Source: Odontocerum albicorne (taxonomy: Eukaryota; Arthropoda; Insecta; Trichoptera; Odontoceridae). From it: 64,000 nucleotides of DNA. The translations under genes were made by a program, and so were the position numbers. Below the pieces are notes generated by a model that searched no databases, was not told where the DNA came from, and saw only the letters and a program-made list of their open reading frames with translations. The first letter of the stretch is position 1, and every line of letters begins with the position of its first letter. Of this stretch, positions 21,585 through 32,620 are shown in pieces. The stretch is from positions 1,805,501-1,869,500 of the forward strand of contig OX463842.1 in the NCBI GenBank assembly GCA_949825065.1, written 5' to 3'.

Positions 21585-21725
21585 GAAGGAAAGTAATAAG
21601 TAACAGTTGTATGAGAAGGTGTATGGATGTGTAACAGATAAAATAAATGTCTAAATAGGAAAATATGGCACTCTGTTTTTTCTGCCTACCATAACAGGGA
21701 AATGGTGTAATGGTATATGTACATT
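21585..21725 (+). pseudogene. LINE C fragment
   Basis: Holds TATGAGAAGGTGTATGGATG, AATGTCTAAATAGGAAAATA and CCTACCATAACAGGGAAATG, in family order. Confidence 0.65.
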
Positions 21726-22015
21726 GGTTGCCTGAATATTTTTTGCCAATTGTCTTTATCGGCAGCATCCAGTCAGTTACAAATAAGATACGTCGATCCT
21801 TCGTCACACCACCCTGCGATACTTTTTGATTTTTGCTCCCTCTTACACCCCACCGGATCGCTAAATAAATACTTTGTAGGGTCCGTGTCATGCGTGCGAT
21901 GTAAATGTCCCGGGCAACTTAGTATTAGGCAATCTAAATTAAGATGTTAAAAATAAAATTTTGATCAACCACTTGCGATTTATTTCTTTTACGAATTAAA
22001 TTTTGCACTTGGGGA
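21726..22015. other. Non-repetitive spacer
   Basis: Nothing recognised. Base composition is more even than in the flanks. Confidence 0.35.
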
Positions 22016-22019
22016 TGGT

Positions 22020-22200
22020 GTCGTATTAAACTTTCGTTATATACAGTAAAACTTGATTATTTTTTACCATGCAGCAATCTCTTACGACAAACCAAGAGAA
22101 GCTTGAACTATGGTAAGAACGAGACTGATACCGTTTTTTTAATTATTAATTTTATAAACAACGAAATCGATTTAGCTATCTCCGAGTCGAAAGAAATATG
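22020..22200 (-). mobile_element. tRNA-derived SINE, truncated
   Basis: Tail at left (TATACAGTAAAACTTGATTA, CATGCAGCAATCTCTTACGA) and middle GAGACTGATACC. The tRNA head is mostly lost. Confidence 0.6.
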
Positions 22201-22249
22201 TGTTCATAATTAGACAATAGAGGATTAGATAAGACAATATTTTGTAAAC

Positions 22250-22795
22250 CGTGAACATTATTTTTTTTTTAAATTTCAAATTCCATTTTTTTTTCGAGCA
22301 CATAAATACATACATACCATCACGCCGTAGCCCAGAACATCAGACTTTCTTATCTCAAAACATATTTCGCCTCTTCCACGTTTATACACCTTCTCATACA
22401 ACTACTATTTATCTGACTTTCTACGTTTCCTTCGTTGAAATAGCATTCACTTGATTGAACCATGCTTTCCTTGGTCTTAATCTACAATGCCTTACACTCA
22501 CATTTGCACTAAATATTGTATTTCTTTGTCTTTCCATTTCCTCATTGAATCGTTCTATATACTCAAGACATCTCAAAGTGATCTTCTTACATAACACGTC
22601 AGCTTTAAACTCACATTAATTATTTATCACTTCATTTCATACTCTGTCACACATTGTCTCATTATGTATTTTTCTCAGTGTACGCATTTCTACAGCATCT
22701 ATTCAGCTTTTTTTATGTATTATTCCACGTCCACGTTTCTCTCACAAATATAAAAAGTTGATACTAAAATAAAGTCATATACTATCATCATCGGA
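22250..22795 (-). pseudogene. LINE C 3' coding part, inverted
   Basis: Minus-strand reading gives GTGAGAGAAACGTGGACGTG, the WFGH-region equivalent around 22555-22600, GACCAAGGAAAGCATGGTTC and TGTATGTATTTATGTGCTCG. This is a fairly long stretch of the RTE-like C-terminus, heavily mutated. Confidence 0.65.
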
Positions 22796-22824
22796 GATTT
22801 TTATACTGATCGGCTAGAGTATAT

Positions 22825-23415
22825 TTTTATTTATTTTATACATGACAAGAAATATACATAACATAATTTGCGAAAAAATAACTGGTTATTTCATTTGGAT
22901 ACGCAAATTTAATGGATCTGGGTTTATTACCTTTCATTTGTCGTGTCCCTAGTAAACTAGGCTTTGGCCTATATCTCACTGAGGACATATAGCATGAAAA
23001 ATAAATCGATTTTGGATTTTATAAAACCTCGTTGCACATTTTCATCAACCTGACAAACAGTGACACTCAATTACATATGTATACATCTCGCGAAACAAAA
23101 TTCCTCACACTTCATCACTCCAGACAGACAAAAAACATTCATCCCACAATATATCGCATATAATCATACAAACAAAAATATAAAACCACAAAAAACATCA
23201 CAATCAAGAGCTCACACAAACCTTTTCCAAAAGCCATTCCTCTTGCAAGCCCAAGTACTCAAACTCCTGTCGCAATAACAACCACGCTCCGATCGACTGC
23301 CTAAATTGTTGTCTTCCCTTTGCCTTTATTGAATTCGGCACCCCATTGTATATCATAGGAGCTAAATAGGCATATTGCCTTTGGGCAAAAGTTGTTTTAA
23401 CTCTTGGGATGGTGA
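22825..23415 (-). pseudogene. LINE B 3' end with C-terminal coding
   Basis: The minus-strand frame 23204-23419 gives MFTIPRVKTTFAQRQYAYLA, PMIYNGVPNSIKAKGRQQF and RQSIGAWLLLRQEFEYLGLQ, a non-LTR reverse transcriptase C-terminus of the TTFAQRxxxYLAP type. The 3' UTR and the tail (CATGTATAAAATAAATAAAA) follow to 22825. It is the best LINE B copy here and is 5'-truncated. Confidence 0.8.
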
Positions 23416-23840
23416 ACATTTGATCAGTTGTAGTAACATTTGATCAGTTGTAATATAAGTGATAGTGTCCCGCTGACCTTGTTTCCTATTGCTATACACC
23501 ATTTGATATATCTCCTTATTCTTCGATCATCTGATAAAATACTACCCAAATAGCATATTTCCTCAACTTGCTTCAAAATTTGATGTTTGACTCGTGTACT
23601 TGTACCATAAATGTTTTAAAGAGAAAAACTAGAAACTTTTTTTTTTTTTAATATTGGATTTTTCACAGTTATAAAATAAAAACGGTATATAATATTGAAA
23701 AAATTAAAAAGTCTATATTTTTCTTTTTTTATACAAACTATTATATATTATGTTAAGGATAGACAATAAGAAACAAAAAAGGAATCATCCCATTTGTTAA
23801 CAGTCACGACGATTAATTGTGGCTGACAGATGACTCGGCT
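23416..23840. other. AT-rich spacer with a 21-bp duplication
   Basis: AACATTTGATCAGTTGTA occurs twice (about 23414-23453). A long T run follows near 23639. No gene. Confidence 0.5.
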
Positions 23841-23847
23841 GGTTACG

Positions 23848-23932
23848 GGCTGCAGGTTGTAGCTCAGTTGCATGGCACAAAGGATATAAGCCGAGGGTCT
23901 TTGGATCATATCCCGGCTTCGGCTGCTCCTTT
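23848..23932 (+). repeat. tRNA-like sequence (pseudo-tRNA or SINE head)
   Basis: GTAGCTCAGTTGCATGGCAC resembles a tRNA box A and GGATCATATCCCGGCTTCGG resembles the box B/T-arm region, about 70 nt in all. The acceptor stems do not pair well and box B departs from GGTTCGANTCC, so a working tRNA is unlikely. Confidence 0.45.
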
Positions 23933-24295
23933 AATTTTTTTCGTTCACCCTCCTTAAGACACTACCTTGTTATGGAGAGAATAGAAAAAAGTATTTCTTT
24001 TCGATTAACTCCGAGAAATTTATTAAATGAAAGGGCCTAGCCGAAAATGACAGCTTATGTTACAGCAAACAGGGATGGGAGAAATATATATATATATTTT
24101 TTAATAATTCATAAGTTTGTCTTTAAATCTAACAAATTGTTGATATATTCAAATTAAATGTATAGTAGTTTCTTAATCTAATTTTTATTAATAAACAAAT
24201 TTTCATTTTACATTGGAATTTCATTTAAACATATATGTTGATAAAAAATAGAAGCCAAAGAAAGATTTTTGTGACTTGAGAAAATAAACTTCATG
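23933..24295. other. AT-rich spacer with an AT dinucleotide run
   Basis: A TA microsatellite lies at about 24085-24100. Nothing else was recognised. Confidence 0.5.
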
Positions 24296-24298
24296 ACA

Positions 24299-24412
24299 AT
24301 TGTTATTTGTTTTATCAAACACTGTTCATTTTACTTTGTGTAACGGTATAACCCTAGGGTTATACCGTTACATAAAGTGGAATAAACAGTGTTTGATAAA
24401 AACAAATAACAA
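24299..24412. repeat. Head-to-head Penelope-like terminal repeats (114-bp palindrome)
   Basis: Two inverted copies of the GGTTATACCGTTAC...AAACAGTGTTTGATAAAA end meet at ACCCTAGGGT (24351-24360). The single copies at 39400-39450, 53281-53345 and 58910-58975 follow Penelope-like coding or hammerhead-like sequence, which links this palindrome to that element class. Confidence 0.8.
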
Positions 24413-24815
24413 TGTCTTTAAACCTTCACAGTGTTAATGTCTTAACTATAAATAATATACTTCATGACAAACTGATTTTTTCCAAGCAACCATAAATATT
24501 ATGACTTCTGTGATAATATGGTATACCCTTTCAACTTGGTTCTATAATATACCGTTTAAACTAGATTTTACCATATACCCTTTCAACTACGAGTACATTC
24601 GATTTCACCACCGATTAATCGTTGGTGGACAACGTAGTCGAGAATCCTCTCGCCATTCTAACTTAAATTCAATTGAAAAGCGAAACTGTGCCGTGAAGTT
24701 GTTTTTTTTAGTGAGTGAGCCGCTGTACATCAGCACACTCACAGGTCTCACCGCTGTACTGGATCCCATGGCACTCTGAAGGGAGACGATCAGAGCCAAT
24801 CGATATGTTTTTATT
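24413..24815. other. Unassigned spacer
   Basis: TATACCCTTTCAACT occurs twice (about 24521 and 24576). No gene recognised. Confidence 0.4.
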
Positions 24816-24819
24816 TCCT

Positions 24820-24985
24820 CTTTTTGAAAGAATATATACAAACGACATCATAGGTATGCTTATCCCCCTAGAATAAAAAAAAGCCTGCGTCTTTTGAAGG
24901 GAGTTGCCCAGCGCGGAATTTGAACTGACGACCCTCCGCACGGAGGTCCAGTGCATTACCACGTTGCCATGCACCTCTTATCCTA
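24820..24985 (-). mobile_element. tRNA-derived SINE of a second type
   Basis: Minus strand: GTGCATGGCAACGTGGTAAT, ACTGGACCTCCGTGCGGAGG, then GTCGTCAGTTCAAATTCCGC. This is tRNA-like order with an altered B box. The body does not share the LINE A tail. Confidence 0.55.
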
Positions 24986-25320
24986 CAATTACTCACGTTC
25001 TTATTAAATACAAAATAGTACCCCATCCAGGGCAATCTACACCAAAAGATCGAATATTCTTTATTTTTTGTGAATGCGACGTCACGTTGTAATAAATAGG
25101 GAACTGTCTAAAGATACTTGTTCCACGGTGGTGACACGCGAGAGTGTGGAAAAAATAATAGCGACGTCGGACTTAAGGCACGAAGTCACGGGAGAAGGAG
25201 AACAACTCGCAGTGCAGTAAAAATATTTATAAAGCATCTTAAGGCCTGGAGTTCAAATAGCCTAGCAATTTGCCAGTGCTATCGCAGAAAACTTCAAACG
25301 CATCAAAATGATATTTAAAC
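24986..25320. other. Unassigned spacer
   Basis: A 66-codon plus-strand frame (25118-25318) has no recognisable motif. Composition is close to balanced. Confidence 0.35.
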
Positions 25321-25386
25321 GCCATTAGATTGGAATAGTGTTTTAACTAAGTAGCCATTAGATTGGAATAGTGTTTTAACTAAGTA
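25321..25386. repeat. Perfect 33-bp direct duplication
   Basis: The unit starting GCCATTAGATTGGAATAGTG occupies 25321-25353 and is repeated exactly at 25354-25386. Identity suggests a recent event. Confidence 0.95.
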
Positions 25387-25789
25387 GTTGTGGATTTGAG
25401 TTGTGATAAAAACCATATTTGGTTTTCACTAAAATGCTTTTTTCATCTTTCTGGTTGTTTGGCACCAATCACCTTACTCACACAGTAGTACTGTATATAA
25501 AAAAAATATAAAACAACACATGGTATAATCAAATGCCTTCAATTAACCATGAATTGCCATTGTTAAGCATATCGCTAATCATTTTAGAAATCACTTTTTT
25601 CTTCATTTTCGTGGCATAAATTACTGACGTTTTGAAAACTTTACAGTTCTCATTCCCAATTCTAGCCTAGCAATTTTGACAGTCAACAAGTCCTGAAGAT
25701 AAGAATACCTTATAGAACTGATAATAAAAACCATAAAAGGTTACAAACAAATCTATTTGAAAAAGACTTTGACATCCCTGCCTTAACCC

Positions 25790-26005
25790 GTTCAACTCGG
25801 TAGCCGTAACACAACCGCGTCCGTTCACGCGGAATAATTCCTGCAGCCGCGCCGCGACCGCACTGCACGACTGTACGCCCGCTGTCTCTTGCGGCCCGAA
25901 TCCTCTAACTGCCTCGGCCTGCTTTAGTGGAGTAAGGATATTATCTCCCGAAATTCTATTCTATTGGCTTCACTCCTGTCTCTGACATTAAAACAAAGGT
26001 AAGTT
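25790..26005. other. GC- and CpG-rich island ending at a plus-strand splice-donor match
   Basis: CpG-rich sequence (for example GCAGCCGCGCCGCGACCGC) stands out in AT-rich DNA. On the plus strand it ends with ACAAAG then GTAAGT (about 25996), a strong donor match, so a non-coding first exon is possible. The minus strand shows no paired-domain codons. Nothing proves transcription. Confidence 0.35.
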
Positions 26006-26304
26006 GCAATTTTAGCATCGAAAACAATCTCGGAATAAATTCAAAGTACTCTAAATAATGCGATATCAAGTACAAGATGCATCAACGTTTCTATCATCCA
26101 AGAATTACAGTTTATTGAAAGACTTTCGACAACATGCACAAAAATATTCCTTACTTACTTTGGATGTACAACTTTAAAACATTTTGAAAGTCTGGAAAAA
26201 CTGATGACCCCGGAGACAGTTGAGGGGAAAGCGAGCAAGAGGATAGTGTCCCATAAACTGGACGGATCCAAGAAATTAGTTAAAAGGATCCTTTTTAAAC
26301 GCTG

Positions 26305-26745
26305 CATTAATTTATTTAACTGTTTATTCTTAAACAATCTGGCTGGCTTAATGCCAGGTGACAATATATTCCAACCAACCAGACAAAATTAAATAAAGGA
26401 AGTTATATGGTCGTAAGAAATATTCAATTGATTATTTATCTTTACAAAATTTAAGTACAAAATAAATTGTAAAAATTAAATTAGAGATATCATCAATCAA
26501 AATAAATTGACGGGATGATGGAGGTGAAAGAAAAACCAGGAATGAAATACGTAAACTGACTTGAAATTAGGTGTTTTGTCAGTCGCCTTTTAAAACATGC
26601 TAATGATGGAGCGAATCTAACATTGGTTTGTCACTGGTTCTAGAGTCTCGCTGCATGGACAATAAAGGACGACGTTAAAGGGAAGAGCGGTGAATTGGGC
26701 AAACCAATTAACAATATATTTTTGAGCGTAATGCAAGTCCATGAT
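26305..26745 (-). pseudogene. LINE A 3' end
   Basis: Tail at left (ATCTGGCTGGCTTAATGCCA). Minus-strand coding remnants for LAPSLACFK and RSSLPFNVVLYCPCSETLEP-like residues follow, with more mutations than the copy at 51845. Truncated near 26745. Confidence 0.75.
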
Positions 26746-27770
26746 ATGAAAGAAGCTGAATATGTGCGGCGAGAAAAGAGAGAACAGTGGGGCAGTTAAG
26801 GATACAATAGTGACATTATGTGCGCTTTCAGCTGCTGATATGAAATGATGTAATCGTACTTTATCAGGTTAAAAATAAATCTTAGATAAACATTTGAAAG
26901 ACGCTGTAATTGGTCCAGCTGTTTCTTCATAACATCCAAATAACCGATGTCCGTCGAAAATCGAAAAGAGCAGAGATATAATTTTGGTTTTTTATGTAGA
27001 CATGAATCTTCGCAACACTTTAAGGGAATGAAGGGTGAAGAAGTTTCTTCAGCTTACCTTATTTAATTGATTTTGCCATGAGAACACTCCTAGATTTTCA
27101 AACAATTTATTTAATAGTATGATAAAGCCATCAAATATTGTTGGAGGAAGTTAGTCAGTATTGAATTTACTGAGAGGCAGAGGACTGTCCATGAAGATCG
27201 CTTGAGAATTCGTAGGATTAATGAGTAAGCCATGTTGCTTAGTCCATTGCGAGATTGATTGAATGCCCGCATTTAGATCTTTCAACGCCGTGTGAAAACA
27301 ATTTGGCCCAGGACTGTAAAATATGGAGGATTTCGAGACAGTAGAGTATCATGACGCTCAAAATTGTACAAGATGAAGAAATATTTCTGTAACATACTTT
27401 TAATATTCACACATTAAGAATATTCGGTGTAGCAACCGCCTGTTGATGTTTTCATTAGAGTTTGTACTGCTTTCTTCAGACACGCGAATAATCAGACAGC
27501 TTATCGGACAGGGCAATCGATTCAACGCCAATCAATCGATGGTTAACCAACAGAGTTAATTACTACGGAGGAAGTACGTTTAACCAGAGTACAATGTGGG
27601 TGTTAGCGCTCAGAATTTACAGGAAGCGGGAACAATAGATTCAAAGCAAAGTCTAGTTTCCGCATTGTTAGTATTCCTACTTACTAATTGTCTACTTTAA
27701 TGGAGACATTTGTCTTAAAGATACACAACCTTTTGTTACTTTTTGGAAAAATATAACTGTTTTTTTTTTG
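26746..27770. other. Non-repetitive stretch
   Basis: No repeat family recognised. About 27430-27620 is more complex in composition, with CAATCAATCGATGGTTAACC. The rest is AT-rich and may include old retroelement debris (ATTGCGAGATTGATTGAATG near 27246 looks LINE-like). Confidence 0.35.
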
Positions 27771-27774
27771 TTTC

Positions 27775-27890
27775 AAATTATGACGACCTCTGTTGCCTTG
27801 TTGTCAAGACACCAGTGTTTGAAAAAAAATTTCAAACCAAGGATTGCGGATTCAATTCCCCATTGGAATCATTTTTAAAAAAGAGTTCGT
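27775..27890 (+). mobile_element. SINE head fragment
   Basis: GACCTCTGTTGCCTTGTTGT then GATTGCGGATTCAATTCCCC, with the TTTTTAAAA linker, in the order of the SINE family. The tail is not found. Confidence 0.55.
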
Positions 27891-28850
27891 TATACGAAAT
27901 AAAAAAGAATCGTGAATAAAGGTGTCTTACGACATTTATTGCTTTCTATCTGACGACATTGATCACAATTTCTTCGGTATACTAAACGCTCAAGCACTAC
28001 TGTAACTGCCAAACGTGGTTTGTTTTTCTCTGTTTGATTTTTTTAAGTAAATTATGATTTATAATATTTTTGGCTACTGGGTATACCTGAATCTGTGCGC
28101 AGTATTCCATTATACAGTGTCCCATAAGAGTGCTGGATTAAGTCAGCTTGTTTGAGTTCTTGGGTCAATTGGATCTTATAGGCATGCAGATGCAGGATCT
28201 TTTACGATAATTCGCTGTAAGGTGTTTCTTGAAACGTCTTATTCTTGTGAACGATGACGAATTGATGTCCCTCGGGTTTCAGTAACACTTTCTCTCACTG
28301 CAGCTATGAGTGAACGCCCGCTATGAAAACGCATGGGCGACTTATTGTTCAGAATCAAACCAGTTTCCTTATTTTTTTAAATTAATTTTCAAATTTATGA
28401 CTCATTTTGACCATTCTTTTGACCGAAAATTCCACGAAGTTTATTAACCGTTTAAGCAAAACTTTCCCCATTTTTATAAGTTTTAACAATAATAACACGT
28501 TGTTTTTTCATGTAGCGTTTCATGTATTTACTAATCGCAAGAGTAACAATTGGAATATATAAAAAATTTTTTAGAGCTGCCAACCTTACAAACAAAATGA
28601 CGCTAAATTTAAATACGACGCTCTTGTTGGGACATACTATGTTTAGGTATACCTAGTCAATTTTTTGATTGGTTTTGATAATTTACAAGGTATTTTTTCG
28701 TTATTATTAAGTGTTGATTTTGTTATTGCAACAGTCATATTATAATTACGTAGTACTCGTATTCAATGAATTGGCGATCTTTATTTTTGGTTCACATAAA
28801 TTTTTTCAACTCTAACGATCTTTTAATATATAAAAATACAACAATCTGTG
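27891..28850. other. AT-rich stretch with nothing recognised
   Basis: No coding frame or repeat family that I can support. At 28250-28360 a run with GATGACGAATTGATGTCCCT and CTCACTGCAGCTATGAGTGA looks like reverse-transcribed or transposon debris, not assigned. Confidence 0.35.
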
Positions 28851-28854
28851 GTCT

Positions 28855-28945
28855 TCCTTGTGAGTTTGTCTTTAGCTTGAAGGTTGCGGGTTCGACTCCC
28901 GTTCATGCTTAATTTTATTTAAAGGGATGCCAGTTTGATTTTGAC
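28855..28945 (+). mobile_element. SINE head fragment
   Basis: GAAGGTTGCGGGTTCGACTC followed by CCGTTCATGC, then GATGCCAGTTTGATTTT. Box B is intact, the tail is missing. Confidence 0.7.
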
Positions 28946-30303
28946 GTAAAAAATTGTCTGCCTTATATTATAAGATATATATTATACTTTATATTATAAG
29001 TTATATGAATGGCATGTGCAGTTTTAGGAACCATTTGAAAATCACCCTTTTTGGGAAGTCTTTCAAAATTTATGATTATATATCAACATCATTGTCAACC
29101 CGGGTCGATCCACTGCTAGATGAAGGACTCCCCATGGTCTCCTCAAATGATTATATATGGTATATGTACGAGTATATGACCACTTCGCACATACAATAAT
29201 ACTCCACCTAAAACCAGATGTAATACTAGCACATATCGAAATACCTACAGGGGCTTATTTTTAGTTCGCCTTTATTTGGTAATTTTCTATGGTTTTCTTA
29301 CCAAATATATTTTTGTTATCATATGCAGACGTGAAGAAGTTTCTAATCTAATCTACATTAAGATAGGAATTCTGACACTCAATTTTTTGTATTTTTCTTA
29401 ATTTGTCAACAATAGTGAATAAAAATCCGGATATAGAGAGCCTTTGAGAAGAGTTTGCCCTCTAAACAGCGTTATATAAATTATCCTTTTATTATTATCC
29501 CCTGCAACATGCGACAGTGTATAATTTTGATTAAATAGGTAAGTTAGAAAATTAACCATAAGCTTCAAGCATAACATTTATGATTGCGATAGAAAAGGCA
29601 TGTTATATTGACTTGTTCCGTGTGAAACCATGACAGGGGATATGGAAAGTGACGCGTAGCGGAATTTTCTCGCTTCATGCTACACCAATCCGTCACTCAC
29701 TCGTCAGCCCAGTTCAATATAGATTAAGCGCTACAATATTTTAAAAGGGACAAATTTAGTTAATAAAAGACCCATAGAAAAATATAGTCGAAAATGTTAT
29801 ACAAATTCAAAACATCTCTACTTATTGGTATATCAAAAAAATCGGTCTATAAACTTTGCTTTTTGATGGATTTTTTTGTCGATAAATCTATATTTTATAC
29901 TTTTTTGTAAAAATAAATTAAACTATCAATTTATATACTAATGCCTAAACACACAACCATTGACATATTTGACTCGTTTTTTATAAAGCTACATCAGTAT
30001 GTTTAAATGAATTTTCCATTTTAAAAACAACATCGTAATATTTTTGATTGGTTGGAAAGATTGACTATTTTTATTGGTTGAATAACTCTCAATTTATATA
30101 TTTAAAAAATAAAACATTAAAATATTGTATATAAATCAAAGTAAAAGTGAATACACTTTGACGATGATCCCTCAACTACTATAACAACATCCATGACTAC
30201 TAAATTATTTTACAGTTTTTATTTAATTCTACTCAATTAAAACTAAAGTAGACTTAAAACAAAAAAAAGTTTTTAAATACCATATATACTCATACAATGT
30301 ACA
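28946..30303. other. Repeat I copy and AT-rich spacer
   Basis: About 29210-29490 is dispersed repeat I (CACATATCGAAATACCTACA; GCCTTTGAGAAGAGTTTGCC, then CTCTAAACAGCGTTATA). Just before it (29090-29140) TCGATCCACTGCTAGATGAA resembles a common insect retroelement motif. 29500-30300 is AT-rich with nothing recognised. Confidence 0.5.
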
Positions 30304-30344
30304 TAGGTCTGTAAATATGAAACCGGATTTTTTATATAGAAAAT

Positions 30345-30442
30345 ACATTTATTTATTTTATTTAACACTTTTATTGCAATACAATCTGGCGGGCTTATTG
30401 CCAGGCGGCAATTTCTTCCAACCAACCAGACAAAAGTAAATG
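30345..30442 (-). mobile_element. LINE A 3' tail inserted in mariner
   Basis: TTAACACTTTTATTGCAATA, ATCTGGCGGGCTTATTGCCA and GGCGGCAATTTCTTCCAACC. Only the last 100 bp of LINE A, inside the mariner ends. Confidence 0.85.
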
Positions 30443-30506
30443 AAGCATATTTATTGTATGAAAATGGTAACAAATATTTTATTCAAATAAATATTTTAAT
30501 ATTTTA

Positions 30507-30863
30507 TTAAACTTGTTGCGTTTGAGCGTCATCCTCATCCAACAATGCTTGCAATTCGGCGTCTTCAAACTTTCTCGGTGGTCTTCCACGTTCTTCGTTT
30601 CTCACGTCAAAATCACCACTTTTGAATATTTTAAACCACTTAAAGCACTGTGATTTACCAAGAGCATGATCACTGTAAGCTTCGACAAGCATTCGATGCG
30701 ATTCTGCAGCAGTTTTCTTCAAATGGTAACAGAAAATCAATGCTGTCCGCAAAACGTAGTTTTCAGGCACAAAAACAGACATGTTCAACGCTTTGAAAAC
30801 ATATGTAGTTGTATTAAACTTGTATTGTTGTGAGTTAAATGTCTTTGATAAATGTAAACTCAA
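30507..30863 (-). pseudogene. Mariner transposase N-terminal part (Mos1-like)
   Basis: From MSVFVPENYVLRTALIFCYH the frame gives LKKTAAESHRMLVEAYSDHA, CFKWFKIFKSGDFDVRNEER and GRPPRKFEDAELQALLDEDD, stopping at DAQTQQV. This is the first HTH and linker of mauritiana-subfamily transposases (usual length near 345 residues). The second HTH and the catalytic domain are deleted. Confidence 0.9.
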
Positions 30864-30956
30864 GAAAAAGGCGCAAATAACGTGGTTTGAAAGTCACTAC
30901 ATTGACAACTAGAGCTATCTATGAGCAAATTCCGGTTTCATATTTACAGACCTGGT

Positions 30957-31495
30957 ATGTTAACTAACATCGAGTATTTTGATAAATTATTAAGTTTTTT
31001 CCCCAACCAATCTTTCAAGATACTTCAATTTGAAATCATTCATAAAGTAATTAATCGGCTTTTTTATAGACTCAAAATCCTAAATGGGGATAACAGCCGT
31101 CTTGTTTTTTAGGTCCTTTTCATTTTTTTTCTATTGCCTTTTTATACCGCCATATCAAACCCTAGCTTTGGTAAATACAAATTCGGTTCTGCTGAATAGA
31201 AAGAATGGGCTTCGAGCCCCACGCCATCCGCAGTGGCTTCATGCCTAGTCACGGCCGCGCAATTTACTTGAAAAGCAAATAATTTTCATTGGCCACAACA
31301 GGCGGTTGGAAATAATTGGTGTCTTTCCTCCTTTTATTCTAAGCTCGGGCTTGACAGCACTGCTTGGTCCAATGCACACCTGAGGGCCTGTTTCATTGTA
31401 CAAACGTATTAATTTCTATCTATTCTGATGGATATATTCAGTAGCTTTACAAGGTATCATGGGGCCCGAAAAGCTTTAAGATCTACATACTTGAT
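30957..31495. other. Unassigned spacer
   Basis: No gene. 31200-31420 contains GCCATCCGCAGTGGCTTCAT and GACAGCACTGCTTGGTCCAA, which may be an old retroelement but are not assigned. Confidence 0.35.
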
Positions 31496-31499
31496 CAAA

Positions 31500-31800
31500 A
31501 ATTACAGAATACGGAACAAAGTTATTGATGAAAAATATGAACTTATAATTCAAATTAGTAAAGTAAATGGTGCAATAAAACATATAACATATACACTCAA
31601 ACCGGACAACATCATAATCTAAAGAAAAAAAAATAGACAATGATAGTTCACAATAGTATAACATTTTGGTGCCAACTTTGACGTACGCAAGTGAAACGTG
31701 AACGTGTAAAAAGTAAGAGTAACCGAATAAATGCTGTAGGAATGCATGAATTGAGAACGATACATGGGATGACAATGTATGTTAGAATACGGAATTAATG
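31500..31800 (+). pseudogene. LINE C reverse-transcriptase fragment
   Basis: The plus-strand frame gives SKVNGAIKHITYTLKPD, like KVNGALKHVYSNQTVLKSTK in the copy at 42775-43175. Then, in another frame, GAACGTGTAAAAAGTAAGAG and ATGAATTGAGAACGATACAT, the YGSETW-region equivalent of RTE-like elements. Confidence 0.65.
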
Positions 31801-31839
31801 AATTAGTGATGATTTTTTTTTATCTCCTTTGCACGGATT

Positions 31840-32540
31840 TCTCCTGTTACATAAAGAGGGTCTGCTTCTAGCGTTAGCTTATTCGTTAAGAAGAATATCA
31901 GTGAGGATTCTTCTCATACTGCTAGACGGTACCGAGAATATATCAACAGTGTCATTTAGTTGGTTCAATATCTCTATACCACGCGTGGCTGAGTGTTTAG
32001 CCATGATATTCGTCCTGTAAGTTGGTATGTAGAACACAGGGTGATTCCTTGCACGGCAATATTTATTGGGTACATATAAACTTAGTGTTTCTAGAATCGC
32101 GGGACAGTTAAAGCAACCTTGGAATTTTAACCTTAAGTAGGAATATCGCAATGGATTCTTGCCTTCTTGTTTCGAGGCTTCTGTAGTTACACACCGTGAG
32201 GAGTTCGACATGGTGAGCATATTTTGGGTAATCGCCCTTTGTTCTTTACCATAGATGTCAGGATTTTTTTTTGTATTTATTCTATATTGTTTTTATATTT
32301 GAGCTGATGAGGAGCCCAAACCGTAGATGCATATTCTAATTTAGTTCTAATTAGATAATTATATAAATTTCGGAGGATATCGGTGCTGTTAAATTCTCTT
32401 GATATTCTCATTATAAAACCGAGTAGTTTGTAACAGTTCGATATCAAACGTGAGACATGGTTAACAAACGTGAGTCCGACATCAAAGGTTACGCTTAGGT
32501 AATCTTTGAATTCAGAAACTCTGTTTAATGCCACTCCCTG
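31840..32540 (-). pseudogene. LINE F fragment: Jockey-like reverse transcriptase C-terminus
   Basis: The first frame (minus, 32277-32534) gives FKDYLSVTFDVGLTFVNHVS, LISNCYKLLGFIMRISREF and IRTKLEYASTVWAPHQ. These match the post-RT region (LGVxFD..LTF..H, LEYASxVW) of Jockey-superfamily elements. After a frameshift, 31879-32220 adds HPVFYIPTYRTNIMAKHSAT and RGIEILNQL, the C-terminal end. No tail was identified. It is cut on the right by other debris near 32550. Confidence 0.8.
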
Positions 32541-32547
32541 TATAGTA

Positions 32548-32616
32548 TACTGAATGAAAACTTAACATTGGTGTGTTGAGTAAAATGAAAGCTGAGATAT
32601 TTTGGGTACGTGTGAA
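32548..32616 (+). pseudogene. LINE C fragment, very short
   Basis: GGTGTGTTGAGTAAAATGAA then GCTGAGATATTTTGGGTACG, the VLNKMK..LRWFGHV codons. It is abutted by a MITE. Confidence 0.55.
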
Positions 32617-32620
32617 AGCA

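Larger units (their letters stand above)
30304..30956 (-). mobile_element. Internally deleted mariner element with a nested LINE A tail
   Basis: Inverted ends: GGTCTGTAAATATGAAACCGG at about 30306-30326 and its complement at 30933-30953, with TA dinucleotides nearby. On the minus strand it keeps the 5' third of a transposase gene. A LINE A 3' tail (30345-30442) sits between the gene remnant and the left end, so it inserted later. Confidence 0.85.

Noticed and set aside
23848..23932. Functional tRNA gene
   Set aside because: Box B is aberrant and no acceptor stem pairs.
25860..25985. Missing RED-subdomain exon of eyg/toe in the CpG island
   Set aside because: Minus-strand frames show no NPTxFAWEIRxRL-type residues and contain stops.
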